Below, in pieces: positions 11,031-25,328 of a stretch of 64,000 nt of DNA. The stretch comes from Halocaridina rubra (lineage: Eukaryota > Arthropoda > Malacostraca > Decapoda > Atyidae): NCBI GenBank assembly GCA_037179515.1, contig JAXCGZ010022672.1, positions 145,001-209,000 of the forward strand, in the 5' to 3' direction. The position numbers and the translations under genes are program-made. Each line of letters begins with the position of its first letter. The first letter of the stretch is position 1. The notes beneath the pieces are model-generated. The model was not told where the DNA came from and ran no database searches. It saw only the letters and a list, made by a program, of their open reading frames with translations.

Positions 11031-11478
11031 GCTCATCTAATTAGTTACTTATATATGAGTATATGCATGTGCATGCATGTATATGTATATGTATTTGTAT
11101 ATGTATATGTACCTACTTATTACTCTAATCTGAAAATTATTATACTTTTTTTGCTTCAGATTGGCTGTAGTGTTTCTGTGGTAAAGTGGAGATTTAACTT
11201 AAATGATAGCATTCAACAAGGATTATTGAAAATTAATAAGACATGGACAATATATATTACTTTTCATTAATAATCGCAGAGTGTTCATCTGCATCAATCA
11301 ATTGTTACATTGCATTTTATTCTTATTTACTTGTTATGATATTTAAAATGAATTGCAAATTCCATTAATATTTGATTTATACATGACCAAATTTTGATTG
11401 TAATGCTTAACAACTGCAATATCACTGGGAATGCCCATGTGTACATGTCCCCATGTACAGTTATTTGCATAAAAAATA
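11031..11478. other. AT-rich interval, no gene seen
   Basis: About 450 bp with TATG-rich patches (11050-11110). Short open frames only, no recognised domain. Confidence 0.4.
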
Positions 11479-11503
11479 GTTTAGAGCTGCGTCTCTCCTT
11501 CCC

Positions 11504-14500
11504 TTTTTTTTTTTAAGAGTGTGACACCGGGACAGGCAGAAACTCCCCTCATCAATAAAGGCCCGGGCACGAGAAAATACCAAGACGAAGGTAAAGAAAA
11601 AGGTTAAGGGTAAGGCAGAGATGAGGTAATGTAACACAAATGAAAATGACAGACAGAAAAGAAAACAGTCAAAGTACAGAGGACCCAGAGATATGGAGGA
11701 CTAGGCTCTGAAATGACGATAGATCTGCTTTTTGAAGGATGAAAGGTCATAAGAATTAGGAAAGACAGAAGGAGGAAGAGAGTTCCAGAGTCTGGAGGTA
11801 GATAGGAAGAAGAGGTCGCTGCACCGACCATTCCGCAAGCTACAAATCTCCACACAGTACCTGTGAGATGAGGCCACTTGGCAAGTGTTACGCGGCCTCG
11901 GCAGTGGAGGAGGGATGCAACTCGCCAACTCATCATAGCAGCGATGGAAGTAGTAGCGATAGAAAAGCGAAAGGGAAGATACTTTACAGCGAAGAGAGAG
12001 AGAATCAAGGTTTGAAGAGAAGGATCATTAATGAGTCTGACTGCCTTAGATTCAATCCTATCAAGAAGATAAGTAAAGGAAGAAGCACCCCAGATGTGTG
12101 AGCAGTATTCTAAGCAGGGGCGAATAAGACCTTTGTAAATTTTAAGTAACTGCAATGAGGAAAAGTAATGACGAAAACGAAACAACACCCCCAATTTTTT
12201 GGATGAAGATTTAGAAATCTGGATTATGTGATTCCTTCTAGACAAGTTAGAGGCTATATGGATTCCTAATATGTTGATAGAGTTAAGAGGGTAAATTTCA
12301 TTAGTTTCAAAGACAATAGGGTTATCAGGAGGAGAAGAAGATAAAGAGATAGCCAGAAACTGTGTCTTGGAGGCATTGAATTTAACTAAATTTTGAGTGC
12401 CCTATTCAGATACTCTCTGCAAATCGGAGTTAAGAGTAGAAGAAAGAGTGATACGAGATTGATTACGAGTAACAGATGAAGGTTGTGAAGAAGAGGCAGA
12501 GGAAATTTGAAGGGTAGAATCATCAGCAAAGGCATGAAGAAGAGTGGAAGATGGGGATTGTAGATGATCATTGATGAAGAGGAGGAAGAGAGTAGGTGAA
12601 AGAACAGAGCCCTGTGGAACACCACTGATAACAGAGAAAGGGCTAGATGTTGCGCCATCAACAAGTACATATATAGAACGGTCAGTAAGAAAACTGGAAA
12701 TCAGAGAACAGAAAGAAGGGGTAAAGCCATAGGCAGGGAGTTTGGCCAACAGAGCCTTGTGCCAGACTCTGTCAAAAGCCTTAGAGATATCAAGGGCGAC
12801 GACAAAGGATTCCCCATAGTTCCTCAGAGAAGGTGACCATACATGAGTAAGATAGGACAGTAGATCACCAGTGGATCTTGCCTTGCGGAAGCCGTACCGG
12901 TGATCAGAGATAAGTGAGATAGATTCAAGGCGTTCCAAGAAGTGAGTATGAGCACTGAGCAAAAATTCGAAAACTTTAGCAATAGAGGAGGTTAGGGCAA
13001 TTGATCGGTAGTTAGAAGGAATAGAGTGGTCACCCTTCTTAGGAACAGGTTGAACTAGAGCATGCTTCCAAGATGAAGGATAGATACTGGTTGACAGAAT
13101 GAAGCGAAAAAGACGGCAATGCACGGGAGTCAGTTCATCTGCAAACTCCTTAAGGAACCTTGCAGGGATACCATCAGGACCAGATGCCTTGTTCGTCTTT
13201 AGCGAGCGAAGAATCTTATGAACTTTGAGTGAAGAAAGGATAAGGGAGGGCATAGGGTTAGAGAGGGGAAAAGACTGAGGAATAGGTTCACTGGTATCAT
13301 TGATAGAAGAGTTGGCAGAAAAATGAGAGCCAAAGAGAGTGTCTTTGTCAGTGGGAGAGCAAGCTATAGAACCATCAGAACGAATGAGAGGGGGAAAGCT
13401 TGAGTTACAGAAGTTTTTGGAGAGGTTTTTGGCTAAGGACCAGAAGCATTTGTCAGTGGGAGAGGAGTTAAGGTCATCAACTTTCCTTCTTATAAAGGAA
13501 GCCTTAGACTTTCGAATCTGAGCTGTACAGTGATTCCTAGCTATAATAAAAGCAGAGCGAGTTAAATCGGAAGTAGAGGCTAGGTAAGATCTGTGAGCCT
13601 GATTCCTAGCCTGGATAGCCATGGAGCAGGCACGGTCAAACCAAGGTTTAGGGGGAGAGAAAGTTTTTGTAGAAGAGGGGATGTATGCCTCCATTCACGC
13701 AGTCATGATCTCAGCAACTTTTAGAGCTACCTGACCAGGGTTGCAGGACCGAAAGCAGTAGTCATCCCATAGGAAGTCAAAGAAAAGGTTACGCAAATTT
13801 TCATGTTGGGTACGATCAAAGTGCCAAAGGCGGCACTGAGTAGGAGGGATTGGTGGTGGGGGAGCAAAAATGGAAGAGACTGAGATCATAGAGTAGTCAG
13901 ATTCACCAAGAGGGGAAAGCACAGAATAAGAGTAGTTTGAAGGGTTAAAAGTAAAAAATAGGTCAAGAGTGTTTGCAGCATGTTCGTGACGATCAGGAAC
14001 GCAAGTAGGGTGTTTGATAATTTGCTCCAGATCGTGAGTAATAGAGAAAGCAAGGGCCTCACTTCCTCCCACACCAGTGTGAGAAGAATGAAGCCACTCA
14101 CTGTGGTGTACATTGAAGAGTCCAATGTAGAGAACTTCGGCATGTGGGTGAGAAGATAGCAAGGACTCATTGCACAAGGATAGATATTCAAAGAAAGACA
14201 CAAACTCAGTGGAGTTTGGAGAACACTAGCAGAAGCAAAGGATGATAGTGGTAGTGGAGAGAAAGACTTTTAGCCAGAGAACATCAAAGTCAGGAGATTC
14301 AAGGTCCATGAGCCTCACAGTAGGAATGTTAGTGTTGCAGTATGCACAGACCCCACCTTTGGAACAAAAACGAGTATACAGATTATAGTGAGAGATTTGG
14401 AATGGGTCAGTGGAAGCATGTATAGACAGCTGGGTTTCAGATAGGAGGAGGAGGTTAGGGAGGTAAGTGCCCAAGTGCTGTTCCACAGACGAAAGATTAG

Positions 14501-14948
14501 AGTTCAGACCATGAATGTTAGAATAGTGAAGAGTGAAAGAAGCAGATCTATTGGGAGGTGCAAGGTTAAGAGCAGAACCATTACTACCACCAGGCATGTC
14601 TGCCCTCAAGCCATTGGTGGAGTCAACACGATCCCCGGAGATTCTTCGCACCCCACTATGCCGGGTACTGGGGGCCATTAGTTGTAACCTTCCATAAATA
14701 ATAACAAATGTAAGGAAAAAAAAAGTAAAAGAGACAGATGTGGGGAATGTTGTGACTTTTCAAATGTAATGGAATAGCAAGAGATGTGTAATGAATACGC
14801 CAGAATATTCAGTGTAGATGTAGGCATAAGGAAAGAATCGTCCTGAAAGAAGACTCAACCTGGAACTGTCTGGGCCAGTCCTAGTTGCATCCTAATACAT
14901 TCAGTCGTAGTCTTTCAGCGGGCAGCTGGTGCCATGGCCAACCTACTT
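11504..14948 (-). mobile_element. LINE-B, full-length copy
   Basis: A 3.4-kb poly-A LINE on the minus strand, bounded on both sides by the same CR1 fragment. From 5' to 3': a leader of ~265 bp (14948-14680) homologous to the short elements; an endonuclease-RT ORF; a ~170-bp 3' UTR ending CTGTCCCGGTGTCACACT plus poly-A (T run 11504-11514). A second, truncated copy lies at 49123-50258 and a dismembered one at 15417-40879. The protein looks like a Jockey/I-group relative (FADDST catalytic box); I cannot fix the clade. Confidence 0.8.
11701..14678 (-). pseudogene. LINE-B endonuclease-reverse transcriptase, broken
   Basis: Starts at the ATG at 14678, just inside the short-element-like leader. Residues ~50-150: APE endonuclease (HYSNIHGLNSNLSSVEQHL, LLLLSETQLS). 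Then a Lys/Arg-rich linker, then RT: KASGPDGIPARFLKEFA, NYRSIALTSSIAKVFE, motif A VVALDISKAFDRVWHKAL, then SGVPQGSVLSPTLFLLFIND and catalytic HAFADDSTLQ; C-terminal LASCIPPPLPRPRNT and LWNSLPPSVFPNSYDL. The frame is constant from 14678 to about 12250 but has in-frame stops at about 14226, 13695 and 12402, and a frameshift lies near 11930. No RNase H domain is seen. The nearly complete sequence with few lesions suggests a moderately old full-length insertion. Confidence 0.75.
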
Positions 14949-15195
14949 TGATGATAGGTATCATGACTGCTTATATCCAACAACATGGAATCTCCCCAGA
15001 TTCCAGCGACTTTTCAAGTATGATGCAAGGTGGCGCAAAAATTGGTTTAGTGCATTTCTTAAGTATCTAAAGGAATATATGTAAGTCCAGCAATGCTTTG
15101 CATACCTCTGTAGCTAAAAAGATGATCTTCTCTTATTCCGGCTCATGATCTCTTATCTCTGCAATATGAGGGGGGGAGTATTTTATAGTGCATAA

Positions 15196-15416
15196 CTGCC
15201 CCAGTGTCTTTGTATGTGTATGAATGTTGTAAAGGGAAGACACAAGCTATACTCACTCATATCCAATACATCAATAGCTCAATGACTTGGCATGTTCGTA
15301 GTCACCGCCGCCACTTGCAACCAACCTACAACAACACCCACAACACCAGCCCCCAGTGGGAATCTCCCACGTACCTATCATACAGTATACTAATTACATA
15401 TCTTCTCAAATGTGGC
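15196..15416. other. Unassigned interval
   Basis: About 220 bp with CACAAC-rich sequence; nothing recognised. Confidence 0.35.
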
Positions 15417-15802
15417 ATTTGTTTGTGAGCATGATACCGGGACAGGCAAGAAAATTGCCCTTATCAATAACGGCCCGGGCTTGTAGAAAACATTAAGACA
15501 AAGGGAAAGTAAAAGGTTAAGGACTAGGCAGAGATGAGGTAATGATAATCAATAGGAAAAGGATAGACTGAAAGAATAGTCGCAGTACTGAGGACCTAGA
15601 GATATGGCAGGATTAGGCCCTGAAATAACGATAGAGCCGTTATTTGAAGGAGGATAGGTTATAAAAATTAGGAAAGACAGAAGGAGGAAGAAAGTTCCTG
15701 AGTCTGGAGATGGATGGGAAGAAGCAGTCGCTGCATCAAACAATCCGTGAGCTACAAATCTCCACACAGTACCCATGAGATGAGGCCGCTTGGTGAATAT
15801 CA

Positions 15803-15834
15803 TCGTAACCTCCGAGAGAGATGGCCTGATACAT
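15803..15834 (+). repeat. Left terminal inverted repeat of candidate TIR element
   Basis: Pairs with 34487-34518 in inverted orientation with three mismatches by eye. It abuts the LINE-B sequence GGCCGCTTGGTGAATAT. Confidence 0.6.
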
Positions 15835-16092
15835 CAGTATAGCACATACAGTACTTTTCCCATTCTCGCTCTTGCAGTATCTTATTGAGCTGAATCCCTG
15901 TCAGCATCACCGTAGTGGTAGTTCAATAGTCTTTTAAAATATGTAATTACTGTACATAAATGCAAGTAACTGATATTAGACCTATTTTTTGTCAACTGTT
16001 ATCATGTTTTATCGTTTGATAATTCTCTTACGAATTAAAGTATAGTCAAACTCTTTACATCCGAGTCTATGATGTATGTTGGGAGTCTATAA
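15835..16092. other. Interior of the TIR element, left part
   Basis: AT-rich, no ORF and no recognised domain. Confidence 0.35.
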
Positions 16093-16351
16093 TTTTTTAT
16101 GAATGTAACACCAGGACGGGCAAAAGAAATTGCCCCCATCGGGCAAAGAGAAACAGAGATGGAGAGTTGTGATTCTACATATGTAAGGGGATTATGAGAT
16201 GTGTAACAAATATGAGGGAATATTCTGTGTTGACGTAGGCATAGGAAAAAACTTATCATGAATGCTGAGCTGGTCAGTTCTATATAAATCCAAGTCCTTC
16301 AGCTGTAGTATCACAATGGGCGGCTGTGCCATATTCCAGCCTTCTACATGG
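16093..16351 (-). mobile_element. Short non-autonomous retroelement (copy 2)
   Basis: Same family as 3198-3522: tail ATGTAACACCAGGACGGGCA on the plus strand, body with GATGTAGGCATAGGA-type block (16233-16250), and 5' end CTTCTACATGG. The T run is short (16093-16098) and there are several internal deletions, so it is an older copy. Confidence 0.65.
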
Positions 16352-16445
16352 TAAATATGTCCGTGTTCAATGATTTAAATGAATTTCGTAATTCTTTCAT
16401 TCTAATATGTATTAGACTATAGAATAGGCTATATCAAAATATTAA

Positions 16446-18648
<2,203 letters not shown>

Positions 18649-18649
18649 T

Positions 18650-18788
18650 GTGTGTGATTACCTAATTGTGATTACCTAATTGTGTTTACGGGAAAGAGCC
18701 CAAAGCTCGCATCTTCCCGTCTCCTGATCGGTTCCATTTTAGACTTAGTGATACTTATCGTACCTGTCCTTAAAACTATGGATTGATT
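18650..18788 (-). mobile_element. CR1-like LINE fragment (f), 3' end only
   Basis: About 135 bp of 3' terminal repeats, UTR and last codons, cut at CTATGGATTGA. It shares two diagnostic variants with copy g (TTTTAGACTTAG and ACTTATCGTACC), so it may be a local duplicate of g's 3' end rather than a separate retrotransposition. Confidence 0.85.
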
Positions 18789-18894
18789 TGTGTGTGTGAT
18801 TACCTGATTACCTAATTGTGATTACCTAATTGTGTTTACGGGAAAGAGCCCAAAGCTTGTATCTTCCCGTCTCCTGATCGGTTCCATTTTAGAC

Positions 18895-21718
18895 TTAGTG
18901 ATACTTATCGTACCTGTCCTTAAAACTATGGATTGAGATAGCATTAACTACCTCCTCGCTTAGCCAATTCCAATTATCAACTACTCTTACACTGAAAAAG
19001 TATTTCCTTACATCCTGCAAAGAAGTTTTCTTACCAAGCTTCAAACTATGACCTCTAGTTCTAGAGCCAGCCATATCGAAATATCCATCCCTATCCACTC
19101 TATCATAACCATGAAGGAATTTAAAGACTGTCACCATATCCCCCCTTACTCTTCTAGCTTCGAGTGATGGCAAGTCTAATTCCCTCAGTCTCTCATCATA
19201 ACCAAGATTGCGCATATCTGGCACCAGTTTCGTGGCATGTCTTTGAACTTTTTCAAGCTTAGCTATGTGCTTTTTCAAGTGCGGATTCCAAAAGGGGGCT
19301 GCATATTCGAGTTTTGGCCTCACATAGGTTACATAAATATTTCTGAACATTTCCTTGTCCATGTGCCTGAAGGCTACCCTTACATTTGATAAGAATGCAT
19401 ATGCTGCCCTTACTACGCCATTTATATGTATTTCTGGAGACAAATCTGCCAGTATGTTTACTCCTAGATCTCTCTCATTTTCTGTCTCTTGAAGTTGTAC
19501 TCCAGCCACCGAGTAGTCAAGCTTGGGCCTTCTTGCACTTGTACCCATTCTCATTACCTTACATTTTGAGGTATTGAATTTCATTAGCCACTTTTCTGAC
19601 CACTCATGCAGATTATTTAGATCCTCCTGAAGTTCTCTACCATTGTTCTCGTTTTTTACTTTCTTCACAATCTTTGCATCATCTGCAAACATATTCATGA
19701 ATGAATTTACAGACTCTGGTAGGTCATTTACATATACAAGGAACAAAAGTGGCCCTAAAACTGAACCCTGTGGAACTCCACTACTAACTCTTCTCCATTC
19801 AGACACTGAGTGTCTTACTCTAACTCTCTGTTCCCTTCCTTCTAAGTAAGTTTTTATCCATTCCAAGACATTTTCACCTATTCTAGCCATTGATTGCAGC
19901 TTCCTAATAAGTCTCCCATGTGGAACAGTGTCAAACGCTTTCTGGAAGTCTAGGAATATGCAATCTGCCCACCCCTCTCTTTCCTGTATGATTTGGCTTA
20001 CCTCATCATAAAATTCTAATAAGTTTGTTACTGTTGATCTACCTTCTCTGAAGCCATGTTGCCTCACTGACAAAAAGTTGAAGGATTCCAAGTGAAGAGA
20101 GATATGTTTCCTTAGTAGTTTCTCCATAACTTTGCAAACTATGCTGGTCAAGGAAACTGGTCTATAGTTCAGAGCCGTATCCCTCCTTCCCTTTTTGAAG
20201 ATAGGTATCACATTTGCTTGTTTCCAGCATCTTGGAATCTCCCCCGACTCAAGTGACTCCTTAAATATGATACTTAGTGCCACTGATATTGTGTTTGCGC
20301 ATTTTTTAAGCACATGAGGGGATATGTCATCAGGACCTGTAGCTTTATGAACATCTAAATCCATCAGCGCTTTGCATACCTCTGTGGCTGTAAGGTTGAT
20401 GTTCTCTAATACCGGCCCTTGAGCTTCTATCACTGCAATCTGAGGGGGTGGGGGTATTTTCTACTGTAAATACTGACTGAAACTCCTTGTTCAATTTTTT
20501 GCAGATCTCTTCGTCCGTCTCAGTGATGCTTCCATCCGCTCTCTTTAGCCTTAAAACCTGTTCTTTTACCTTCAGTTTTCCTCTGATAAAACTGTGGGAA
20601 AGCTTGGGATTTTCTTTAGCCTTCCTGGTGATGTCCCTCTCATAATCTCTCTCTGCCTCTCTCCTTTTACTTAGGTAGTCATTTCTTGCTCTTTTGTAGG
20701 TTTGCCAGGCATTTATGTTTTTTCTCCTCCTATACCTTTTCCAGCATTTGTCTCTCCACTCCTTAGCTCTTTTACACCCATTATCGAACCATTTCTCTCT
20801 GGCATGAATTACACCTACTTTGGTGACAGGTATGCAGCAATCTACTATCTTCCCATATTTCTCACAAAAGATGTCATACATTTCTTGTACAGATTTGTTG
20901 TAAAATAAGGTTCTCCAGTCAATAACTGCAAAAAGCTCATTCATTTTGATGTAATCTCCTTTCCGATAGTTCCTCCTCATGTCCTCAGTGCCTCTACTCT
21001 CAGGAAGAATATCTTCAATGATATACTCCATCAACAACACACAGTGGTCACTCTTTCCAATTGGTGGTTCATACTCAATATTTTCAATATCCAACACATT
21101 ATCTGTGAACACTAGATCAAGTAGTGATGGCTCATCCCCACCCCTGGCTCTTGTTGGTTCCATTACATGTTGGTGTAGGAAATTCCCTTGTACGTAATCT
21201 AGGAATCTTGCCCCAAATGAGTCCTCACCACTGTGTGGGTCAAGATTTATCCAATCTATCTCTTTATGATTAAAGTCTCCCATAATCAAAATCCTACATT
21301 TTTTCTCCCGTGCCATGTTAACAACTGAGTTTATGACTTCAATAGTACCTATATGACTTTCCTCATAAATTTCAAGCCTATTTTGGTTCCTTGGTGGGTT
21401 GTATACAACAGTTATTATAATGCTCTCTGACCCAGTATTTATGCGAGCAACAAGAAATTCCCTGAACTCACTTTCTATAGCCAAGTTTATTTCTTCAACT
21501 TGAATCCTCTCACTTATGAGCAGTGCTATCCCTCCACCAGTCCTCTCAGATCTTTCAACCCTTAGTATTCTGAAGCCCTTAGGAAAAACTGTGACACTGT
21601 TTATGTCCTCACTCAACTTAGTCTCTGTAATTGCTACTATATCTGCCTTACTGTTGTGAATCCTATCTTTTAATTCTACTGCCTTACCAGCTAATCCATC
21701 AGCATTTGTGTATAACAA
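18895..21718 (-). pseudogene. CR1-like ORF2 (endonuclease plus reverse transcriptase), one frameshift
   Basis: The endonuclease starts near LYTNADGLAGKAVELKDRI and has AITETKLSED (catalytic Glu), RTGGGIALLI, MGDFNHKEIDW and PIGKSDHCVLL (SDH). Linker and RT follow as in copy b: [55 protein letters not shown]. Frames 20345-21718 and 18895-20433 are joined by one extra G in a run of Gs near 20445; otherwise open. The first Met at 21718 is conservative: the same frame is open upstream for ~25 codons into the ORF1 overlap. The protein would nick DNA and reverse-transcribe the element RNA. Confidence 0.8.
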
Positions 21719-21720
21719 TC

Positions 21721-21978
21721 TTAATGAGGCCCCATCCCCTGATCTTCTGTCATTATCTTCTTTATCTCCCCTTTGTCTGGAAGTATTCTGTAACGAAAAT
21801 TTTTCTTCTCTTCTTCATTTCTTTCATCATTTAACCTTCTTGCCTCTTGCAACAAGTTTTTGATCTTTCCCATCTCTTCCTGTGTTCTGAATCGTCTAAT
21901 GAACACTTCTTTGCATTCTTGAAGGTCTTTTAGACTTTTTTTTCTCAACAATATTTCCCTACATGTTTCCCCTCTCTC

Positions 21979-21984
<6 letters not shown>
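21721..21984 (-). pseudogene. CR1-like ORF1, C-terminal fragment
   Basis: About 85 codons in a different frame from ORF2: a charged, coiled-coil-like stretch (VFIRRFRTQEEMGKIKN, ARRLNDERNEEEKKN) ending MTEDQGMGPH with stop TAA at 21721-21723. In CR1/Jockey-type elements ORF1 encodes an RNA-binding chaperone; the position just upstream of ORF2, with overlap, fits. The N-terminal part is missing because the copy is truncated at a GT microsatellite, and the His-Thr repeats beyond are that microsatellite. Confidence 0.55.

Positions 21985-22018
<34 letters not shown>
21984..22018. repeat. (GT)n microsatellite
   Basis: About 34 bp of pure GT at the 5' truncation point of CR1 copy g. Confidence 0.9.
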
Positions 22019-22021
<3 letters not shown>

Positions 22022-22421
22022 AATAATAAATATATACTTTGATACTTAAATGATCGGGTGAGATATATATCATGTGTATTACTATACATTCTAAGGAATT
22101 ATTTGCAAGTCCATTTTAAATTTACTTGTACCAATACCATTTAAATATTACAATAAGATATTTCTCATTATTAAATTTTACTAAATTAAAATTATAGCAA
22201 TACTTCCAGCATATGTGTGTGAAATTTTAAACATATATTTCAGTAAACTGTACAAAAATATTAGAGCTAGCATTTTAATTCTGATAGCTTTGATATGAAT
22301 TGAAAGGTAGGCTAATTCCTAACATTAAATTTAATAATAAAATAAATTTACTCCTAACTACAAATCTATGAAACAAAATTATTAAAATGTTGTGTATGGG
22401 ATTACAAACAAGTTATAGTAC
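22019..22421. other. AT-rich interior of the TIR element
   Basis: About 400 bp of AT-rich sequence ending GTAC, which is duplicated at the far end of the gypsy element. No gene. Confidence 0.4.
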
Positions 22422-23108
22422 TGTCATAGTGTTAATCACTATGTTAATATTAATATCAGAAGGGTGCAAGGTAAGAACGGACAAGTGGTGGTTCATTTAA
22501 CTTACTTTATTTTAGAGTACAACATATACGACGCCTCAGTGCCCCCAACCCTTATGACTATCAAAAACTCTGATGCATTTGTGCCCAGGGGAAAGTACTG
22601 ACTAAAGCTCCAACTCTCTGACTGCCTCGGGAATTCTTGAAGTACCCCAAAGGGCAGAGCATGTCATCTTGTACAGTTTTGCCAATAGGCTTCAGGATCA
22701 AAGAGGAGTGCCTCCTCTTTGGGGAGGGGCTATTTCAACAGGCCTATTGAGCAGAAGAGGGTCTAAATCGCCCCAGGCTATTAGGTATCTCTCCAGGGCA
22801 TGTACATACGTACGAGTCAAATGTTTGTGTTTCTTGTGGTTTTGGGAATAGAGGGTTTCTTGTCCTTCCCATCCTCTTGAGGTACTTGGCGCCAGATGAT
22901 AAATCCCATGGGTCCAAAAATTTGTCACTTTGACACTTTGGAAAAACATTGACTGTACCCACGAAAAACAATTGGAAGAGTATTCAAATTCACCCTTGAT
23001 CTTTAGCCTCACATGATTCTCTTCAGTACTTGTTTCAGGTTTCAGGTTTCAGGTCCTGACTTCACCAGGACTTCATATAACTTCAGCGAGACTTCAGATG
23101 ATGCGACA
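22422..23108 (-). repeat. 3' LTR of gypsy element 1
   Basis: 687 bp, matching 33239-33926 along its length. A G-rich tract (GGCGGTGGGGGA on the minus strand, 23109-23120) adjoins it inside the element, where a polypurine tract is expected. Confidence 0.85.
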
Positions 23109-25257
23109 TCCCCCACCGCCAAACTGAAATTTCTTTATTTCAGACGGAGCATAGCTATCTTTTGAGAGCTTTTTTTTTTATATATATCCTAAGTGACATT
23201 ATTTTACAAAAAAAAAGGGGGCCAAATCATTTAAATTATTGTCTAATAATTCCTATTTCTACGAAATTCTAAACAGATTACAGGAACATAGAATTATTCT
23301 TATAGCTCAATAACAATCTTAAGAAAGAACTCCTATCTAGACGATCTAGAACATGCAGAGCATCTATTTCCTTTGGGAAAGATTAATACAAACATATCTT
23401 ATACTAAGTATTAAGAATAAAAAATAAACTTAAGCATTACGATTACAATATACAATTAATCATTATCAAACATTCTCTAAGATCAAAAGAAGTTTAGATC
23501 ATTACATTACTTTATTTTTTCTCAAAAAAAAGTACATATCAGTAGCAACAAGGTTACAACAGTGCAAATGAAATCAATATGATTACGTTAAACAAATTAC
23601 ATAGAATATAAGTATGTATGAATTTTCAAATTGCAATAGTTAATAACACTATTTTAAAAATGTAGGATTCAGCATGCACAATCATGAAATGGCAGTTGTT
23701 ATAAGAAACCTTATCCTATGATTTCTATACCTATCATATTACTATAGGGAATTGATTTATCTTAAAATTAGGACTTAAAACCATTTTCCTTTTTCCAAGG
23801 GACATTTCTTTCTTCGTGTCCTCCATGTGCTGTCAAGGACGATGGGGATTCTCTCTTTTCCTTTTTCTCATTATTCGTTCAAGTGGCTTCTATGGTGATT
23901 TTAGAATTTAAGAATCTTTGCTTTCTCTTTTGCTCATGAAATCTTTGCTAGGCTTTCCTTTATTCTTTCTCTTTTGATTTTTGCTCCTCCACCCGTCATC
24001 TTCATTTGCAGGCCCGGGTTTGCACACGTACCACGAATCCTCGTCTTATTTGGAGACTGGCAAGACAAAAAAGGAGGGCGTCGATGTATCATCCAGCTTA
24101 ACCGGAACCCCTCCCACCCGACTTCATTCGTCTCTTGAGGTGGCTCTTGAATATAACCACCTCTTACGTACACCTGCAATGCCACAGCGCCTATCACTTC
24201 AATAGCTGAAAAACACGCTCACACTGAAGTAGATTCTCAGGACGAAAATTAGAGCCTAATGTCACTAATATAGCTGCAAGAAAGGCTTCATATGACTTCT
24301 GGGTACAAACAATGGCCATATATCGGTATTCTGAGGCCATACTTTGCCTCCCCTGCAACTGAAAGCGCTTGCAATCTCTATTCAATGGGCAACAGGGACT
24401 CGTTTGAGAGAAAACAAAAAGAAACCTAAGACTTTAGAATTTGTAGATCAGTGCTGCCTGAAAGTACGTTTTTACTTGCACATATATCTACACCATTCAG
24501 ATAGGCATCTACAATTCATTAACAGGTAGCTCAATTACAAATAATTTATTTAGGCATGATTTTACTTCTTTTGTTTATTTGAAAAAAAATCACTAAACAC
24601 TGGGCCAGCCACTAAAGATATACTCTTATTAATAGTGACTGCCATCACATAAACTTATGAATCCAAAACAGCTACTATTCATTTCGTTACTGCTGACAGC
24701 ATTGCGAAAATAATAAGTTGCGAAAGGCCATGGAGTAGTGACAACAATAATAGCCCACAAAATGAGAGTAGCAAGAAAAAAAAATTACGTTCACAGTAGC
24801 TAATGATAATAAAAAAAAGAAAAAAATAACAACATTAATTCAGGAATAACAGTGCGCATGCAAAGGAGACAAGCATTCTGAAGTAGAACAGAGTCTTGCA
24901 CTCATACTTCACAACACTGCTCTGTTTAACACTGTCTCTTTTGTTATTTGAATTCCAGCAGTCATAAAACATATATACTAGCACATATATATAGGAGCTT
25001 ATTCATCACTCCTGGATGCCTAATGTGTCAGTGGGAGTTTTATCTATTCTCTAAACAGTTGCAATATGTGGCAGAAAGATTTATACAATAATCAGCTCTA
25101 CTGATGTCTTATCAGTATTTATGCAATAATAGCATGCAAAAATTTATCAACTAAAATAAAATGTGAGCACAACTATCGCCTAGCAGCACTGAAAAAAAAA
25201 AAATCAATAACGGCAACATTTTGCTATCATCGGAAGGCACACATGTCAGTCCCAAAG

Positions 25258-25328
<71 letters not shown>

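Larger units (their letters stand above)
11479..15195 (-). mobile_element. Old CR1-like fragment split by full-length LINE-B
   Basis: 11479-11503 (TAGTTTAGAGCTGCGTCTC, compare TAGTTCAGAGCCGTATCCC in copies d-g) and 14949-15195 (GATGATAGGTATCATGACTG onward) are adjacent pieces of one decayed CR1 RT region. They establish both ends of the LINE-B insertion between them. No open frame survives. Confidence 0.7.
18797..21984 (-). mobile_element. CR1-like LINE copy (g), longest in window
   Basis: About 3.2 kb: 3' terminal repeats (three units, one imperfect), 3' UTR, RT, linker, complete-looking endonuclease and the end of an upstream ORF1, then cut at a (GT)n tract (21984-22018). This copy sets the family architecture: ORF1 tail overlapping or adjoining ORF2 (EN-RT). 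Confidence 0.85.

Noticed and set aside
22698..23012. Minus-strand frames of 75-104 codons, repeated at 33586-33789
   Set aside because: Lie inside the gypsy 1 LTRs and are not maintained equally in both (one is shortened), so coding is unlikely.
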